64,000 nucleotides of DNA from Bos javanicus (lineage: Eukaryota; Chordata; Mammalia; Artiodactyla; Bovidae). The notes below the pieces were generated by a model. That model searched no databases. It was not told the origin of the DNA and worked only from the letters and a program-made list of their open reading frames with translations. Both the position numbers and the translations under genes were made by a program. The stretch is from contig NC_083896.1 in the NCBI RefSeq assembly GCF_032452875.1, positions 930,001-994,000 on the forward strand, in the 5' to 3' direction. Shown here one piece after another: positions 31,011-42,482 of this stretch (positions within the stretch are counted from its first letter, which is position 1; every line of letters begins with the position of its first letter).

Positions 31011-32504
31011 TGTGATGATCTCAAGCCTATCAATAAGCATTGTTGTGGCTGGACCAACCCTTGTGGTTCTTATTATGATTGTAAGATGCTCTTTAGCATT
31101 AACCATCAAGAAACTTTGAAAAAACAAAGGTTTTTTACTTCCAGGACCTGGAAATTATACAGCCCACAGGAAGGTGGGGAGAGGGGTGCTGGAGAGGGAG
31201 TGTGTGGGCCTTTAATTTTGCTTTTACTGGGGTTGAGGGTGGGGGTCTAGGGTTTTCCAGGTTCACTCTTTATTGATGAATGTAAAATAAAAAAAAGAAA
31301 GAGTTTAAAGCACAGGAACAGAAAAGATAGGTGGCCCCAGCGATCAGTTATTGAAATCAACCAAGATCTGTGAAACAAAGGTGCCTCAGTCGGGCAAAGA
31401 GACCCAACTCTATACCTAGGCAGGAGGTATTTATTTATCTGTGTTTATTCAGATAGCGATAGTGGATGCCAGGCAATCAAAGCTGAAGTCATGCATTTGC
31501 ATTACAAAAAGAAATATCAGCTGTCAGGGTTGACACTGCAGGGATGCACACATATCCTGAATGGCAGGCCTGGTGACTCCAGTGGCTTTTCTTCAAGAAA
31601 CAGGGAAAGAAACCCAGTGTCACTGGTTGAGAAAGACACTGCTTCTCTTCTCATTTCACGTTCTGTCCCAGGTAGAGCTCATCCACCCCCATGGCTTTCA
31701 GAACCCTCCATCTATTCATATAAATAATCCCCAAATGTCTGTCTCCAGCCCAGATCTTTCTTCTGAATTCCTGATCCAAGTATCAAATGATCTCTTTGAA
31801 ATCTCCTCTTGAGAGTCTCACATTATTTGAATATTAGTTGGTTCAAACTCTGGTATTCCCTCTCCACTTCTGCTCTGTCATTGCCAGCCTGTTAGAAGGC
31901 ACCTGAGACCCGTGAGTCTTTGATTCTTCCCCCTTCTCGTGCCCACATCAGTCCACCCCCAGGTCCTATCGGCTCCGCCTCTACCATACACCTTGACTCT
32001 GGCCGATGCTCTCCATCCGGTCTGTCTTCACCCGGTCCCAGTCTGCAGCACCCTCTGCCTCTGTGCCTACACCTCCAGCGAGCACCTCGGTTCCATCTTG
32101 CCCGTCAGTCCTTTCACTGGAGATGAGCCAGGACTGGGGGTGGGGTGTGGGGAGGGGGATGTAAAATGTAAAAGTGCTGATGAAGGTCAAAAAATCTTTG
32201 CATTGAAGAAACTTGGAATCTCACTGAGAACTCAATAGATGAATAAGGATGTGGGCAAAGAGAGAGATTAAAGGCAGAGATACCAAATAATATGGAGGTC
32301 TATAGATACAGGGCCTGAAAACATAATCCATTTTCTTTGTCCTACTAGTACCCTCTGATTCCACATTTTCCTTACAGTTTTTGCTTATATGCTGTTTCCT
32401 CTTACAACTCAATGCCCTCTCCTTGGCTGCCTCCTCCTATAAGGCCAGGTGACTCCATATTTTCACACAAAAACTCTGATTACTCTAGACCTCCGCTTTC
32501 TATG
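31011..32504. other. Unassigned ~1.5-kb sequence
   Basis: Parts near 31745-32080 look like degraded LINE text, without a diagnostic end. The frames at 31491-31812 and 31939-32238 have no support as genes. Confidence 0.3.
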
Positions 32505-32840
32505 ATGATAATTATAAATATATTTTCTACTGCATGGCAGGCACTGTGCTGATATCTAATCCTCCCAACCCAGTCACTGGTATTGATGCTATTTTGAACC
32601 CCATTATGTATATAGGGAAGCTAATGTCAAATCTGCTGCCAAAAAAAGGAACTTGAGTTCGATCCCTGGATTGGGTGGGAAGATCCTCTGGAGAAGGAAA
32701 TGATAACCCACTTCCGTATTCGTGCCTGGGAAATCCCAAGGACAGGGGAGCCTGCTGGGCTATGGTCCTTGGGGTAGGAAAAGAGTCAGACACAACTTAG
32801 CAACTGAACAAAAAAAGCTGATGTACAGAAACACTTCACT
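32505..32840 (-). mobile_element. MIR split by a SINE
   Basis: CAGGCACTGTGCTGATATC, TAATCCTCCCAACCC and CCCCATTATGTATATAGGG form the inverted MIR up to ~32632, resuming after 32812. Confidence 0.6.
32640..32812 (+). mobile_element. Bov-tA SINE, 5'-truncated, in MIR
   Basis: GAGTTCGATCCCTGGATTGG to GACACAACTTAGCAACTG. Flanked by AAGCTAATGT and AAGCTGATGT, a duplication with one difference. Confidence 0.88.
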
Positions 32841-32869
32841 ACTGGGACCAGGGTAGGCTGCATATTAAT

Positions 32870-33490
32870 GCATGTATCAATCAATGGCGTATTATTTTGA
32901 ATGAAAGTAACTTAAGAAAGAGATGAGGCAAGGCCACTCTGACCCTCCTCTCTGTCTCCCTGAAAGCAGAAAATAAATCTCTCACAAAACACCTGAGGGT
33001 AGAAGGACACTCTTATCACCAGAGATAGAGAGTTCAGGGCCAAGAATCCTGTATAAGCAGATCTTGTTACTTATTTAATTTACTACCCAAGCTCAAACTG
33101 TTCACATTCTTTACTAATTAAGCACCTAAACCTAAGTTTCTTTGTCCTGTCAAATCCTCACAAATTTATTGTTTGTCTAAAGCTGCCTCCTTTGGAGAAT
33201 TCCCTGGTGGTCCAGTGGTTAGGACTTCACACTCTCACTGCGCAGGGTTCAACTCCTGGTCCAGGAGCTAAAATTCCATAAGCTGCATAGTGCAGCCCCC
33301 CACCCCAAAAATAGCTTCCTTCTTTGGTCATTTTCAGGTCTTATTTCTATGAGACCTCCATGGGCATGAATTAAAATGTGTTTCTTTTTCTCCTATTAAC
33401 CTGTGTTGTATCAGTTTTTAGTATTACTCCAACCACAAGAATGCAAGATGTGCAGAGGGAGCATTTCACCCTCCCTGACAGTGTCTCAAG
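32870..33490 (+). mobile_element. Old ERV LTR (ERVL/ERV1-like), split by a SINE
   Basis: TTTCTTTTTCTCCTATTAACC ... GTTGTATCAGTTTTTAG is the end region of a family of mammalian LTRs with a CTCCTGTTAATCTGTCT-type motif. It shares this motif with the element at 40590. Confidence 0.45.
33196..33312 (+). mobile_element. CHR-type SINE, short form
   Basis: GAGAATTCCCTGGTGGTCCAG head to GTGCAGCCCCCCACCCC. Flanking GCCTCCTTTGG and CTTCCTTCTTTGG look like an imperfect duplication. Confidence 0.88.
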
Positions 33491-33526
33491 AACTTCCTAG
33501 GATCCAGGTCTGCGGAAATTCAGACC

Positions 33527-33680
33527 TTTTTTTTAATCTTTTATTTACTTATTTTATTTTGGAGCCACGCCAGGCACCTTGCAGGATCTCTGCATGGGTT
33601 CCTGCTTCAGAGACTGAACCCATGTCCCCTGCAGTACGATCACAGAGCCTTAGACACTGGACCATAAGGGACGAGCTCAG
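33527..33680 (-). mobile_element. CHR-type SINE
   Basis: Inverted: GGAGCCACGCCAGGCACC, TTGCAGGATCTCTGC, ACTGGACCATAAGGGACG. The T-rich start at 33527 is the inverted tail. Confidence 0.75.
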
Positions 33681-34018
33681 CCTGAGCTCTGAACCAATCC
33701 TCACTGCCCCTGAGAGCTTTAGAGTAGCTCACACCTTGCTACCCACTTCCCATTCCTTCCTGCACTCCCCTGTGCAGCTACGTCCTTACCCACAGAGCCT
33801 TGCTGAGATGCTGTGCTGTTACAGGAAAGTTCGACCCTCTGCCAATGGGCAATCATAAGTGTGCTGTCCTCACAAAGACGAGAGTGCTGTATTAGACTAG
33901 TGTCTCTCACACGCTTCCAAGTAGCAGCCTTCTCCCTTTCCTGTTCTCAAAACCAGGCTAAAGGTCTCCCCTGTCCTGGCAGGAGCACCTACATAGCCAA
34001 CCAGCCCACCCAGGCCAC

Positions 34019-34150
34019 CTGCCAAGAGGCTGAGCACACCGTCCTCCGGACGGAGTCTTCTCCATCCTCCTGGGCATCCGAATGGGGGAAGCTGTCCTGT
34101 GCCTCAGCCATGTTGTCGGTGGACTCTGACACCTTCTGCAATACATGTGT
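34019..34150 (-). other. Candidate coding exon, unidentified
   Basis: On the minus strand the 132 bp are preceded by a pyrimidine tract and acceptor, CCTGTCCTTTTCAG, and followed by TGGCAG|GTGGCC, a plausible donor. The length is exactly 44 codons, and one frame is open and unbiased. It reads acidic and Ser-rich, including VSESTDNMAEAQDSF and SDAQEDGEDSV. No repeat covers it. The frame stops shortly after the donor, as a true exon would allow. I do not recognise the protein and see no partner exons, so chance remains likely: a given 44-codon frame stays open about 12% of the time. Confidence 0.25.
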
Positions 34151-34159
34151 CTGAAAAGG

Positions 34160-34599
34160 ACAGGTCAGTGAGTCTAGAACCTAGGAATTTTCAAGTCATA
34201 TCCCCTGACCTATTCCTCACATCTCCCTCCTTCCCTGACCCCATACTCCCAGAGGTAATCCAGTAATTGGGAAATGCCTTTTGAAATACATAACTTCATT
34301 TGCCACTTGGGGCTGAATTTTCTTTCAGGAGAACATAACTGACTTATGACCAGCCTAAGAAATTGCAGCTGATTGGCAGAGTTTCCTGGATTCAGGAGGA
34401 CTGGATTTGGTGAATATCAATCCCCAGCATACTGAGAAGCTGAAGAAAAGTCCCCAGTTTTAATAAAAGCCATCAGTTTCCATCTTCTTTGCTTGAATCT
34501 GGATTGTCATTTCCCCCAAATATTCTCTGAGAATAATATAAGAAGTCATAGGGCTTTAAATACTTTTTAACATTTTTAACAATAATAATAATAGAGACC
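34160..34599. other. Unassigned sequence
   Basis: Nothing recognised. Confidence 0.35.
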
Positions 34600-34770
34600 T
34601 AATTGTATTCAGTAGTTTCCATATTCCAGGCCGGGTGCTAAGCACTTTATCTACATTATTTCAGTTAATCCTACAAAAAAGTAGCATTACAATGTCATCA
34701 TACTGAGGAGGGACTCGGGTTCAGAGAGGTCCAGTTACTTATCCAAAGTCAATAAATCTAAGTTTTGAAC
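34600..34770 (-). mobile_element. MIR
   Basis: GGGTGCTAAGCACTTTATC, TCAGTTAATCCTACAAAAAAG and AGAGAGGTCCAGTTACTTATC in inverted MIR order. Confidence 0.8.
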
Positions 34771-35284
34771 TTGAACCTGTTTCCAACATTTATATTCTTG
34801 ACCACTCTCTCCAGTAGTATTCAAACCACTGGACTAGCTCTGTGGATTGTAATAGATGTTATTCATTTACCAAACAGGGGGAGAAGGAGATTCTGTGGTC
34901 AAGTTAAACAACATGTAATAGGTTTCTCTGCTGCAGGACTTGTCAGAACCTTTACAAAGCCAATGTGTAGAGCTAATATCCAGGAGGAGAATAGCAAATT
35001 CACAATTTCCCAGAAGTCTTATTTGACCACAAAATGCTTTTCTACAGAGAAATTTTTAACGGGGTTAATATTTCCATGGAGGACACTTTGAAAAGGACTG
35101 CATGGCTTTACCTCATCACTACCTCATGAGATTTTTCCAAGCCACTAGAGAACAGAAGAAAATATGGGACAAAACAGGTTAGGTAGACTGCTGTCCTGTG
35201 TTTTAAAAAAAGAAAAAAATGTTGCTATAATTGCTGGAATCAGAAGTTTGCTTTTCAGACTTCCTTGCTGTCTCTGCAGAAAAT
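34771..35284. other. Unassigned sequence
   Basis: A 108-codon frame at 34765-35091 has no recognised domain. Confidence 0.35.
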
Positions 35285-35718
35285 TTTATTTTTTTAATTT
35301 TTATTGATGTATAGTTGATTTACAATGCTGTGTTAGCTTCAGGTATACAGCAAAGTGATTTAGATATGTATATCACATATACATATATGTGTATATATCT
35401 GAATGTATGTACATATATTCTTTTTCAGATGCTTTCCTATTTAGGTTATTACAAGATATTGAATATAGTTTCCTGTGCTATATAGTAAGTTCTTATTGTT
35501 TATTTGTTGTTTATCTTTTTTATATTATATAAATATGTATTATAATATATAGTAGTATGTATCTGTTAATCCAAAATTCCTAATTTTTTATCCCTCTCCT
35601 TCAGTAACCATAAGTTTGTTTTCTATGTCTGTGAGTCTTTCTATTTTGTAGGTAAGTTTATTTACATCTTTTTTAGATTCCACAAATAAGTCATATCATA
35701 TGGTATTTGTCTTTCTCA
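35285..35718 (-). mobile_element. L1 3' end, 5'-truncated
   Basis: Inverted terminus starting with T-rich tail, TGATGTATAGTTGATTTACA, then TTCCTGTGCTATATAGTAAG and ATGTCTGTGAGTCTTTC, breaking off at GTATTTGTCTTTCTC. Confidence 0.85.
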
Positions 35719-35734
35719 AAACAAACTTTTTTTT

Positions 35735-35815
35735 AGTTTATTTTTAATTGGAGGATAATTGCTTTACAATGTTGCGTTGGTTTCTGCCCTACAACAACGT
35801 GAATCAGCCATAAGT
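35735..35815 (-). mobile_element. L1 3' end of another subfamily
   Basis: TTAATTGGAGGATAATTGC ... ATCAGCCATAAGTATACATG is the terminal ~80 bp of a different L1 group, in the same orientation as the copy beside it. Confidence 0.75.
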
Positions 35816-36215
35816 ATACATGAAACAAACATTTTTAAGAACTCAGTCTTCCATACAAGCCACGGAAGTTCCCAAAGAGGCATCAGGTTCTGCTTCAGGA
35901 AGCAGACTAATGGACCTTGCATAGCTGACTGCTCCCATAAATGATCATATCCAGGGCCCTTGCTAGCCTACATGACACATTTGTACAAATTACGTCAGTG
36001 CTACAGTTGGCAAGTAGGCAGAGCTGATGGCAAATTTGTAAGAGGTGCCTTCTCTGCAGATTAATGCCTATTTGGGGTGGAATAATGTCTGCCCCTCCCC
36101 CACCCCCCAGAATTCATATTTAACAGGAATGTGACCTTATTTGGAATCAGCGTCTTTGTTGAAGTAGTTAATTAAAATTAGGTCATACTAGATTAGAGTA
36201 GACTGTAAATCTAAT

Positions 36216-36437
36216 GGACTTCCCAGGTGGCACCAGTGGTAAAGAACCCACCTGCCAATGCAAGAGACATAAAAGATGCAGGTTTGGTCCCTGGGTTGGG
36301 AAGATCTCCTAGAGGAGGGCATAGCAACCCACTCCAGGTTCTTTCCTGGAGAATCCCATGGACAGAGGGGTCTGGCGGGCTACAGTCCTTAGGGTCACAA
36401 AAAGTTGGATATGACTGAAATGACTTAGCACATGCGC
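36216..36437 (+). mobile_element. Bov-tA SINE in the MaLR LTR
   Basis: Exact 10-bp duplication TAAATCTAAT at 36206-36215 and 36438-36447. Confidence 0.93.
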
Positions 36438-36560
36438 TAAATCTAATATGACCAATGACCTTGTGAGAACAGAAGAAACACACACAGAGAAGGCCACATG
36501 ATGGTGGAGGCAGAAAATGAAGTTATTCTGCCACAAATGAAGTGATGCCAAAGATTGCCA

Positions 36561-36874
36561 GCAACCACCAGTAGCCACCAGTGACCACCAGGGACCACCA
36601 GCGACCACCATCAGCCACCATCGGCCACCAGTGACCACTAGCAGCCACCATAGGCCACCAGCGGCCACCAGGGACCACCAGTGACCATCAGTGACCACCA
36701 GCAACCATTAGTGACCACCAGCGACCACCAGCAGCCACCAGCAACCACCAGGGACCACCACGGACCACTAGCAGCCACCATTGGCCAGCATCAGCCACCA
36801 TCAGCCACCAGTGACCACCATGGGCCACCATAGGCCACCAGTGACCACCAGCAGCCACCAGGGGCCACCAGTGG
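36561..36874 (+). repeat. 10-bp minisatellite, 31 copies
   Basis: Unit consensus GNNACCACCA (or GYNGCCACCA). The CCACCA core is kept and the variable bases are mostly at positions 2-4 and 10. The period is exactly 10 over 310 bp with no indels. Because 10 is not a multiple of 3, the Trp/Gly-rich minus-strand frame through it (36309-36704) repeats every 30 bp and is not a real protein. Confidence 0.97.
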
Positions 36875-36939
36875 TTAGGGGACAGACATTGTACAGATTC
36901 TCCCCTGAGCCTCCAGGACTATGAGTGGATAAATTTCTG

Positions 36940-37081
36940 CTCTTCTGGGTGGTGGTGGTAGTGAGGGAGATTGGCCATGCCCTGTGGCTTGCAGGATCTT
37001 AGCTCCCTGACCAGGGATTGAACTCAGGCTCTTAGCAGTGAAACCACAGAGTCCTAACCACAGAACCAACAGGGAATTCCC
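36940..37081 (-). mobile_element. CHR-type SINE in the MaLR LTR
   Basis: Inverted short CHR form. Exact 9-bp duplication AAATTTCTG at 36931-36939 and 37082-37090. Confidence 0.92.
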
Positions 37082-37120
37082 AAATTTCTGTGGTTTTAAG
37101 CCAGCAGCAGCAGCAGCATT

Positions 37121-38792
37121 TAGTCGTATAGCAGCGCTCAGATTCACCTACATTGTCCCACACCAGGGCGCAGGCAAGGTGGGCACAGGCTGCATTCCCG
37201 CCCCCGATCACCTTGACCTCTCACGGCTTGTGCAGAATCATCCTACTCAGACGAAGGGGGCCCTGCTGATGTCACAAACACCCATCTGCCTTGCTACCCC
37301 AGGCTGTTCCTTCAGTTTCCCTTTAGCCCTCCGACTGACATGAAGCAGACACACAGCCCCCAGAAAGGGAGGTACCCAGAACCTGCAATGAGCCCAGCAC
37401 TGCCCAGCCCCTGAGACTGTGCTCTCAGCCCTGACAGTCCTGAGGTGTCATCCCCTTGGGAAAACTGGGCTTTAGGGAGGTGGTGTCTTTAAAAGAGTCG
37501 GTCTGTCACATTGAATGTCTCTATATGGCCCAAATACTGTTTCCCTGGGTGGGGGAAAAAAATCCAAAGCAAAAAGTTTTATTAGCTTTTCTTCATTAAA
37601 ACACCCTCTGTGTAAAGTGATGGATTTGAAGCAAGGGACGAGAAAGGTTTTCTGCCTCCAGCAAAAGTCCTTCTTGTGGTTCTTCCTTTGGTGAGTACGT
37701 GGAGTTAAAGACACCGAAGAACAAACATTCTGTGGCCAATAAAGTGGGTGGAGGAGGCACTGGGCTGCCCTGGGGCGGGGCCCCAGCTTGTAAAGACAGC
37801 AGAGTTCAGATAATGCGCTCCATCAAGGGCTTTGGAGGGCAGAAAGAACACCACCAGCGTTTTAAACGTGGGGCCAGCCAGAAAATGATTCATGATCAAT
37901 CCACTAAAAAAACGTGTTTATTGCTAAATGGAAACGAACTCTCTAAAATTAAATAGAATCAGTTGATTTTCAAAGCCAACTTAGGTCTACTTCAGCTACA
38001 GAACAATTATTTCCTGAGTTTTTACACTGTGCCAAACAAAGTGCCTAAAGAAAGGAGAGATGGTCAGGGCTCGCAGTTCTGGAAGAAGAGGTTTAAGCAG
38101 AAGGAAGTTTAGTGCACAGCCACCATGATATAAGGCAGAATCAGGGGAGGTAGTCTTCTACTTCTACTTCAATCTCTGTGTCTTCAAGCATATGTCACTT
38201 TTTATAATTCCTTACTCTCTCAAGAAAAGCCACACGTTTTCCAGATCAGAGAAAACTGACATCATTTTTTCCAAACTCATATTCTGGATATTTATAGTAT
38301 TTATATAACACAAAATGTCTGTTATTGAAAATATATAGAAAATAGCTCTTTGTGATGACTTTAGAGATTCTTTACCCTTTATGCTTTGCTATAGTATAAC
38401 AATTTCCACACTTTTCAGAATGAGAACTTTCACTTTGATAATTATAAAATATGTTAGAAAATAGATTTTACTATTTTATGAAAATCTTCTAGAATACTCA
38501 CCTGTCTGCTGTGTCTGGTGAAAGACTCTTATAGTTCTGACACTGACTTGAGAGAAACTTCATGGTTCGAAGGCTCATTTTCAAACCAGCATCCAATATT
38601 TCTCCCAAGCCAAATGGGAAGAAATAATTTTAAAGGAGGGAAATGTAATATAGGGAGTAGAGGGGATCTAAGTAGCTTTGGAAAAAATGGAAATGTTTCT
38701 TTGACTAGAAACTATAAGGCTAAAGACAAAGGGAACTGTATATAAACACTGTCCTCTAAAACTGCTTCTCCCAGGAACATGATTGAACAATT
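37121..38792. other. Unassigned ~1.7-kb sequence
   Basis: Mixed composition. GGGCGGGGCCCC near 37773 is the only GC-rich patch. TTTTTACACTGTGCCAAAC near 38018 hints at MIR/L2. No gene signal recognised. Confidence 0.35.
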
Positions 38793-39050
38793 TTGGAACT
38801 GCTGAGACTCCAGTACTTTGGCCACCTCATGCGAAGAACTGATTCATTGGCAAAGACTCTGATGCTGGGAGGGACTGGGGGCAGGAGGAGAAGGGGACGA
38901 CAGAGGATGAGATGGCTGGATGGCATCACTGACTCGATGGACGTGAGTCTGAGTGAACTCTGGGAGTTGGTGATGGACAGGGACGCCTGGCGTGCTGCGA
39001 TTCATGGGGTCGCAAAGAGTCGGACATGACTGAGCAACTGAACTGAACTG
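38793..39050 (+). mobile_element. BovB LINE 3' end
   Basis: CTCCAGTACTTTGGCCACC to the ACTGAACTGAACTGA tail, well preserved: the C-terminal frame at 38793-39029 is open. Confidence 0.93.
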
Positions 39051-39765
39051 ATCCATGTATAAGGAAGTTGAATGGTGGGTGGTGGAAGCCAGGTTTCTCA
39101 CTGCTGGAGGAATAATTCTCACAGATAAGCAAAGAGGGGAAGTCTAGAATAATCCATGTAGTACTGGACTAGAGTCAAGGACATCAATAGAAACTCGTGC
39201 TTGGTTTAACATAGATTCAGATGGATAGGTGCAGAAATATAGATACGTGTGTATGCATGGGTTATTATACACACATGTATTTCCTGCTGAGAGAGCTAGG
39301 AGCAGTGACACCCTAGTAGCAATGAGCACACCCAGTTCCAAGATCTTGGTTCTAATGTCATTATCTACTAAAAGCAGTTAGGGCCCCTTGAAGAAATGAC
39401 TGAGCCTAGAATGAGGATAAAGAATAAAGAAGAGTTGGAGCATATTACCGTGCCAGAAAGCAAGAAATTGCTCAAAAAGAAAAAACACAGAACATGAAAT
39501 AAGCAAACTGAGGGGAAACAGGAGCCAACCTGACATAGCTCCCAAGGGCCAAAGCAGAAACAAATTGAGCAACAAAATAAGTGTCAGATTATAGCCCAAG
39601 TGTAAAATAAATGTCAATGCTGATATAAATAAATGATTGATTAAATAAATAGGGAGAAAGAAACCAATCTTTTTTAAGAAAATTTTCAAGTAATTTTTAT
39701 AGATACTCCTGTCTCTATGAAATGGACTTCAGTCTCCCACCCCTTTAAGTGTGGACTGTGCTTCC
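39051..39765. other. Unassigned sequence
   Basis: A 103-codon hydrophobic frame on the minus strand (39378-39689) arises from AT-rich text. Not convincing as a gene. Confidence 0.3.
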
Positions 39766-39900
39766 AAAGGGCTTCCGCCATGGCTTGGTGGGTAAAGAGT
39801 CTGCCTGCAGTGCAGGAGACATGGATTTGATCCCTGGATCAGGAAGATCCCCTATAGAAGGAAATGGCAACCTACTCCAGTGGTTCCACAAATAGAGTGT
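39766..39900 (+). mobile_element. Bov-tA SINE, 3'-truncated
   Basis: GGGCTTCCGCCATGGCTTGG to CAACCTACTCCAGTGG, where it stops abruptly. Confidence 0.85.
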
Positions 39901-39984
39901 GAAAAGTGGGGGGAAAGTAACTTTATAGTGCAGCCAACTATAAAACACCACCTTGGCCAGGTGACATTTTAATTGTGATTAACG

Positions 39985-40125
39985 GGGGGCTTCCCAGGTG
40001 GCACTAAGGGGTGCCTGCCAATGCAGGAGACATAAGAGAAGCAGGTTTGATCCCTGGGTCAGGAAGATCCCCTGGAGAAGGTAATGGCAACCGACTCCAG
40101 TATCCTTGCCTGGAGAAAAAAATTC
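39985..40125 (+). mobile_element. Bov-tA SINE, 3'-truncated
   Basis: GGGGCTTCCCAGGTGGCACTA to CCTTGCCTGGAGAAAAAAA. The A-run replaces the rest of the Bov-A part. Confidence 0.85.
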
Positions 40126-40589
40126 TATAAAGTTCCAAAAAGCAAATTTTGAGTTTGCTGTGCTACAAATTTTTACATAGCATTTACATTGTAGGAAATA
40201 CTATAAGCAATCTAGACATGATTGAAAGCATACAGAAGGAAGTGTGTAAGTCATATGCAAATACAACACCACTTTTATGTAAGGATCATGTGCATCCTCA
40301 AATTTGGGGATCTGCAGGAGTCCTAGAACCAATCCTAGGCAGATACCAAGGGATAACTGCATATATATTTCCTTGCTGTGTCTGCTGAAAGAGCTAGAAG
40401 CAATGATTTCCCAGTAACAATGAGCAAACCCAGTGCTCACTTTTATCATTTATTTTAAAATAATTTATTATTTAAATTTTATTAAATTTATTATTATTAG
40501 AAAAGAAAGGAAGAAAGAAGTAAATGGGTTTCTTTGACTAAGAGGCTTTGAGCTTCCCAACCTATCCAAGCAGCAGTCCAGAATTATCC

Positions 40590-41165
40590 AAAATTGCACA
40601 GACTTGTAAGGGAGCAAAGTTTGACACCCCAAAATGTCTCTTCTGCATGTGGATTATTTCCAAATGAAAAAACCAAGGCCTTGAAAGACTTGGGAAGAAA
40701 CTTTGACTTTCACCTTAAATGCCTGGAAGAATTTAGTTCTGTTCCCAGAAAAGAGCTATCACTAGAGAATATTGCAAAAATATTATCCAGGGGTGTTGGG
40801 GAAACTTTAAGCAGGACCTAGAGATCAGAGCCCGCTCTGTGTCCCATTGTCTCTGTGTGGGCCCAGCCAACATTTATTTACCAAACATTTGCCTTTGCAT
40901 CATCATGTGCATTACCTTCTTCTTATCCAAATTTCAAAACCACTACCCCTAAAAATCATCCTTTGTCTTTAGTCGAAGGTGATATTTAAGGGCTTTCAGC
41001 CATTTTGGTAAGATATTGCTTCTCTGGGCTCTCCCATGTATACATGTTATTAACTTCTGTTTGATTTTCTCATGTTCATCTCTCTGGTATCACTTTAATC
41101 CTTAAGTTGGAAAAACCTAGAAAGGCAGAGGAAATTTTCTTCTTCCTGGATAGATTCAACTAGCT
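40590..41165 (+). mobile_element. Old ERV LTR (ERVL-like)
   Basis: Ordered blocks: AGAAAAGAGCTATCACTAGAG, GGACCTAGAGATCAGAGCCCG, CATTTATTTACCAAACATTTG, TTAACTTCTGTTTGATTTTC and AAAACCTAGAAAGGCAGAGG, as in a common mammalian LTR. The 75-codon frame at 40594-40821 is inside it and is not a gene. Confidence 0.5.
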
Positions 41166-41419
41166 CTCCCTGTGTTTAAGTAGCAGACCTTATCCACAGA
41201 TGCCTAAAGTGAGTAAAACACTGTCAAGAAACACAAGGCTTTTTATGTAGGGACCCTGACTTGGCCTCTTCCTCCAAGGCTATGCTGAAAGTAGGTCTAA
41301 AGAAATTATGTCATGCCATGGAGACAAGGACCATGCCACCTGATTCCTGATAAACCAGCAGTTCAGCCCTAAAGTAGCTGAGAAAATAGATTCATATCCT
41401 TGTGAGTACAACAATAGAA

Positions 41420-41705
41420 TCTGCTGGACTCCTTGATCCTGCATGTGCTCTTGCCCTCACGCTGTCTCACACCCACTGTAGCCTCTTACCCTCCTTGCAA
41501 ACAATACTCTGAGAGTAAATGGCAACCCCCTGGTTTGAAGTAGGTGCCCCCTCTATCCCCAGGCAGATCTCCATTGCTGCACCCATGCATGATTCCTCAA
41601 CCCAGCTGTGATTCAAGATTTAGCTTATGCATCTTAATAATTATGCCCAGAGTATAACAGGTTCTCAATAAATGCTTAGTGAATGAATAGACCAAAGAAT
41701 GAATG
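41420..41705 (+). mobile_element. L2 3' end
   Basis: ATGCCCAGAGTATAACAGG, TTCTCAATAAATGCTTAGTG and AATGAATAGACC are the sense L2 terminus. Confidence 0.65.
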
Positions 41706-41789
41706 AGTAAACCTTCCAAACTGCAAAGGGAAAGGGCGCTGGAAATGTAATTAAACAAAGTAGTTTATACAGACAGAATGCCCAGCTCT

Positions 41790-42125
41790 TTAAAAACTCA
41801 ATTTCCCAGACATAGAGAACAGACTTACGGACATGGGGGAAAGGGAGGAGACAGATGTATGGAAAGAGTAACACGGAAACTTACATTACCATATGTAAAA
41901 TAGATAGCCAACTGGAATTTGCTGTATGACTCAGGAAACTCAAACAGGGGCTCTGTATCAACCTAAAGGGGTGGGATGGGGAGAGAGATGGGAGGGAGGT
42001 TCAAAGGGGAGGAGATATACGTATACCTATGGCTGATTCATGTTGAGGTTTGACAGAAAACAACAAAATTCTGTAAAGCAATTATCCTTCAATTAAAAAA
42101 TAAATAATTTTTTAAAATAAAATAA
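41790..42125 (+). mobile_element. Ruminant L1 3' end
   Basis: CAGACATAGAGAACAGACTT through GCAATTATCCTTCAATTAAA and an A-rich tail. Same subfamily as the copy at 5477. Confidence 0.88.
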
Positions 42126-42482
42126 AGCTGCTATAAACATTTGGACGGGAAAAAAAAACTCCGTTTCCTTCTTTTGCTTCCTCTCTTTCATCTCTCTGGC
42201 CAAGATGATGAGATTTCTAAAAGGAAACAGTGAGTTCTGAGCAAAGTTTAGCTTGCAACTGTGGTTATAACTTAATCCTGTCACTCAACCACCACCCATC
42301 AGCTGGGATTATATGAAGCTCATGCTGCTCTAGGTAGTGATCTTGTCTTTATGTCTGATAAATAAAAATACACTTTTTAATCTTCCTCCATTTCTGGCAC
42401 AGAGCTTCTGAAACCTTTGGAATTTCAAGTGATGAGTGGATAAATACATCTTGTTATTTATCACAAGCCTCTTTCAAACTAC

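Larger units (their letters stand above)
36082..37120 (+). mobile_element. MaLR-type LTR carrying a minisatellite and two SINEs
   Basis: Sense blocks GAATGTGACCTTATTTGGAA, GGTCATACTAGATTAGAG, CCTTGTGAGAACAGAAG and CCAGGACTATGAGTGGATAA are spread over ~1 kb because of later events: a Bov-tA at 36216, a 10-bp minisatellite at 36561 and a CHR SINE at 36940. Without them the LTR would be about 360 bp. Confidence 0.65.

Noticed and set aside
36309..36704. Trp/Gly/Val-rich minus-strand frame
   Set aside because: Translation of the 10-bp minisatellite and a SINE.
36561..36874. CRISPR-like regular spacing
   Set aside because: Units are contiguous 10-bp repeats with no unique spacers. Context is mammalian.
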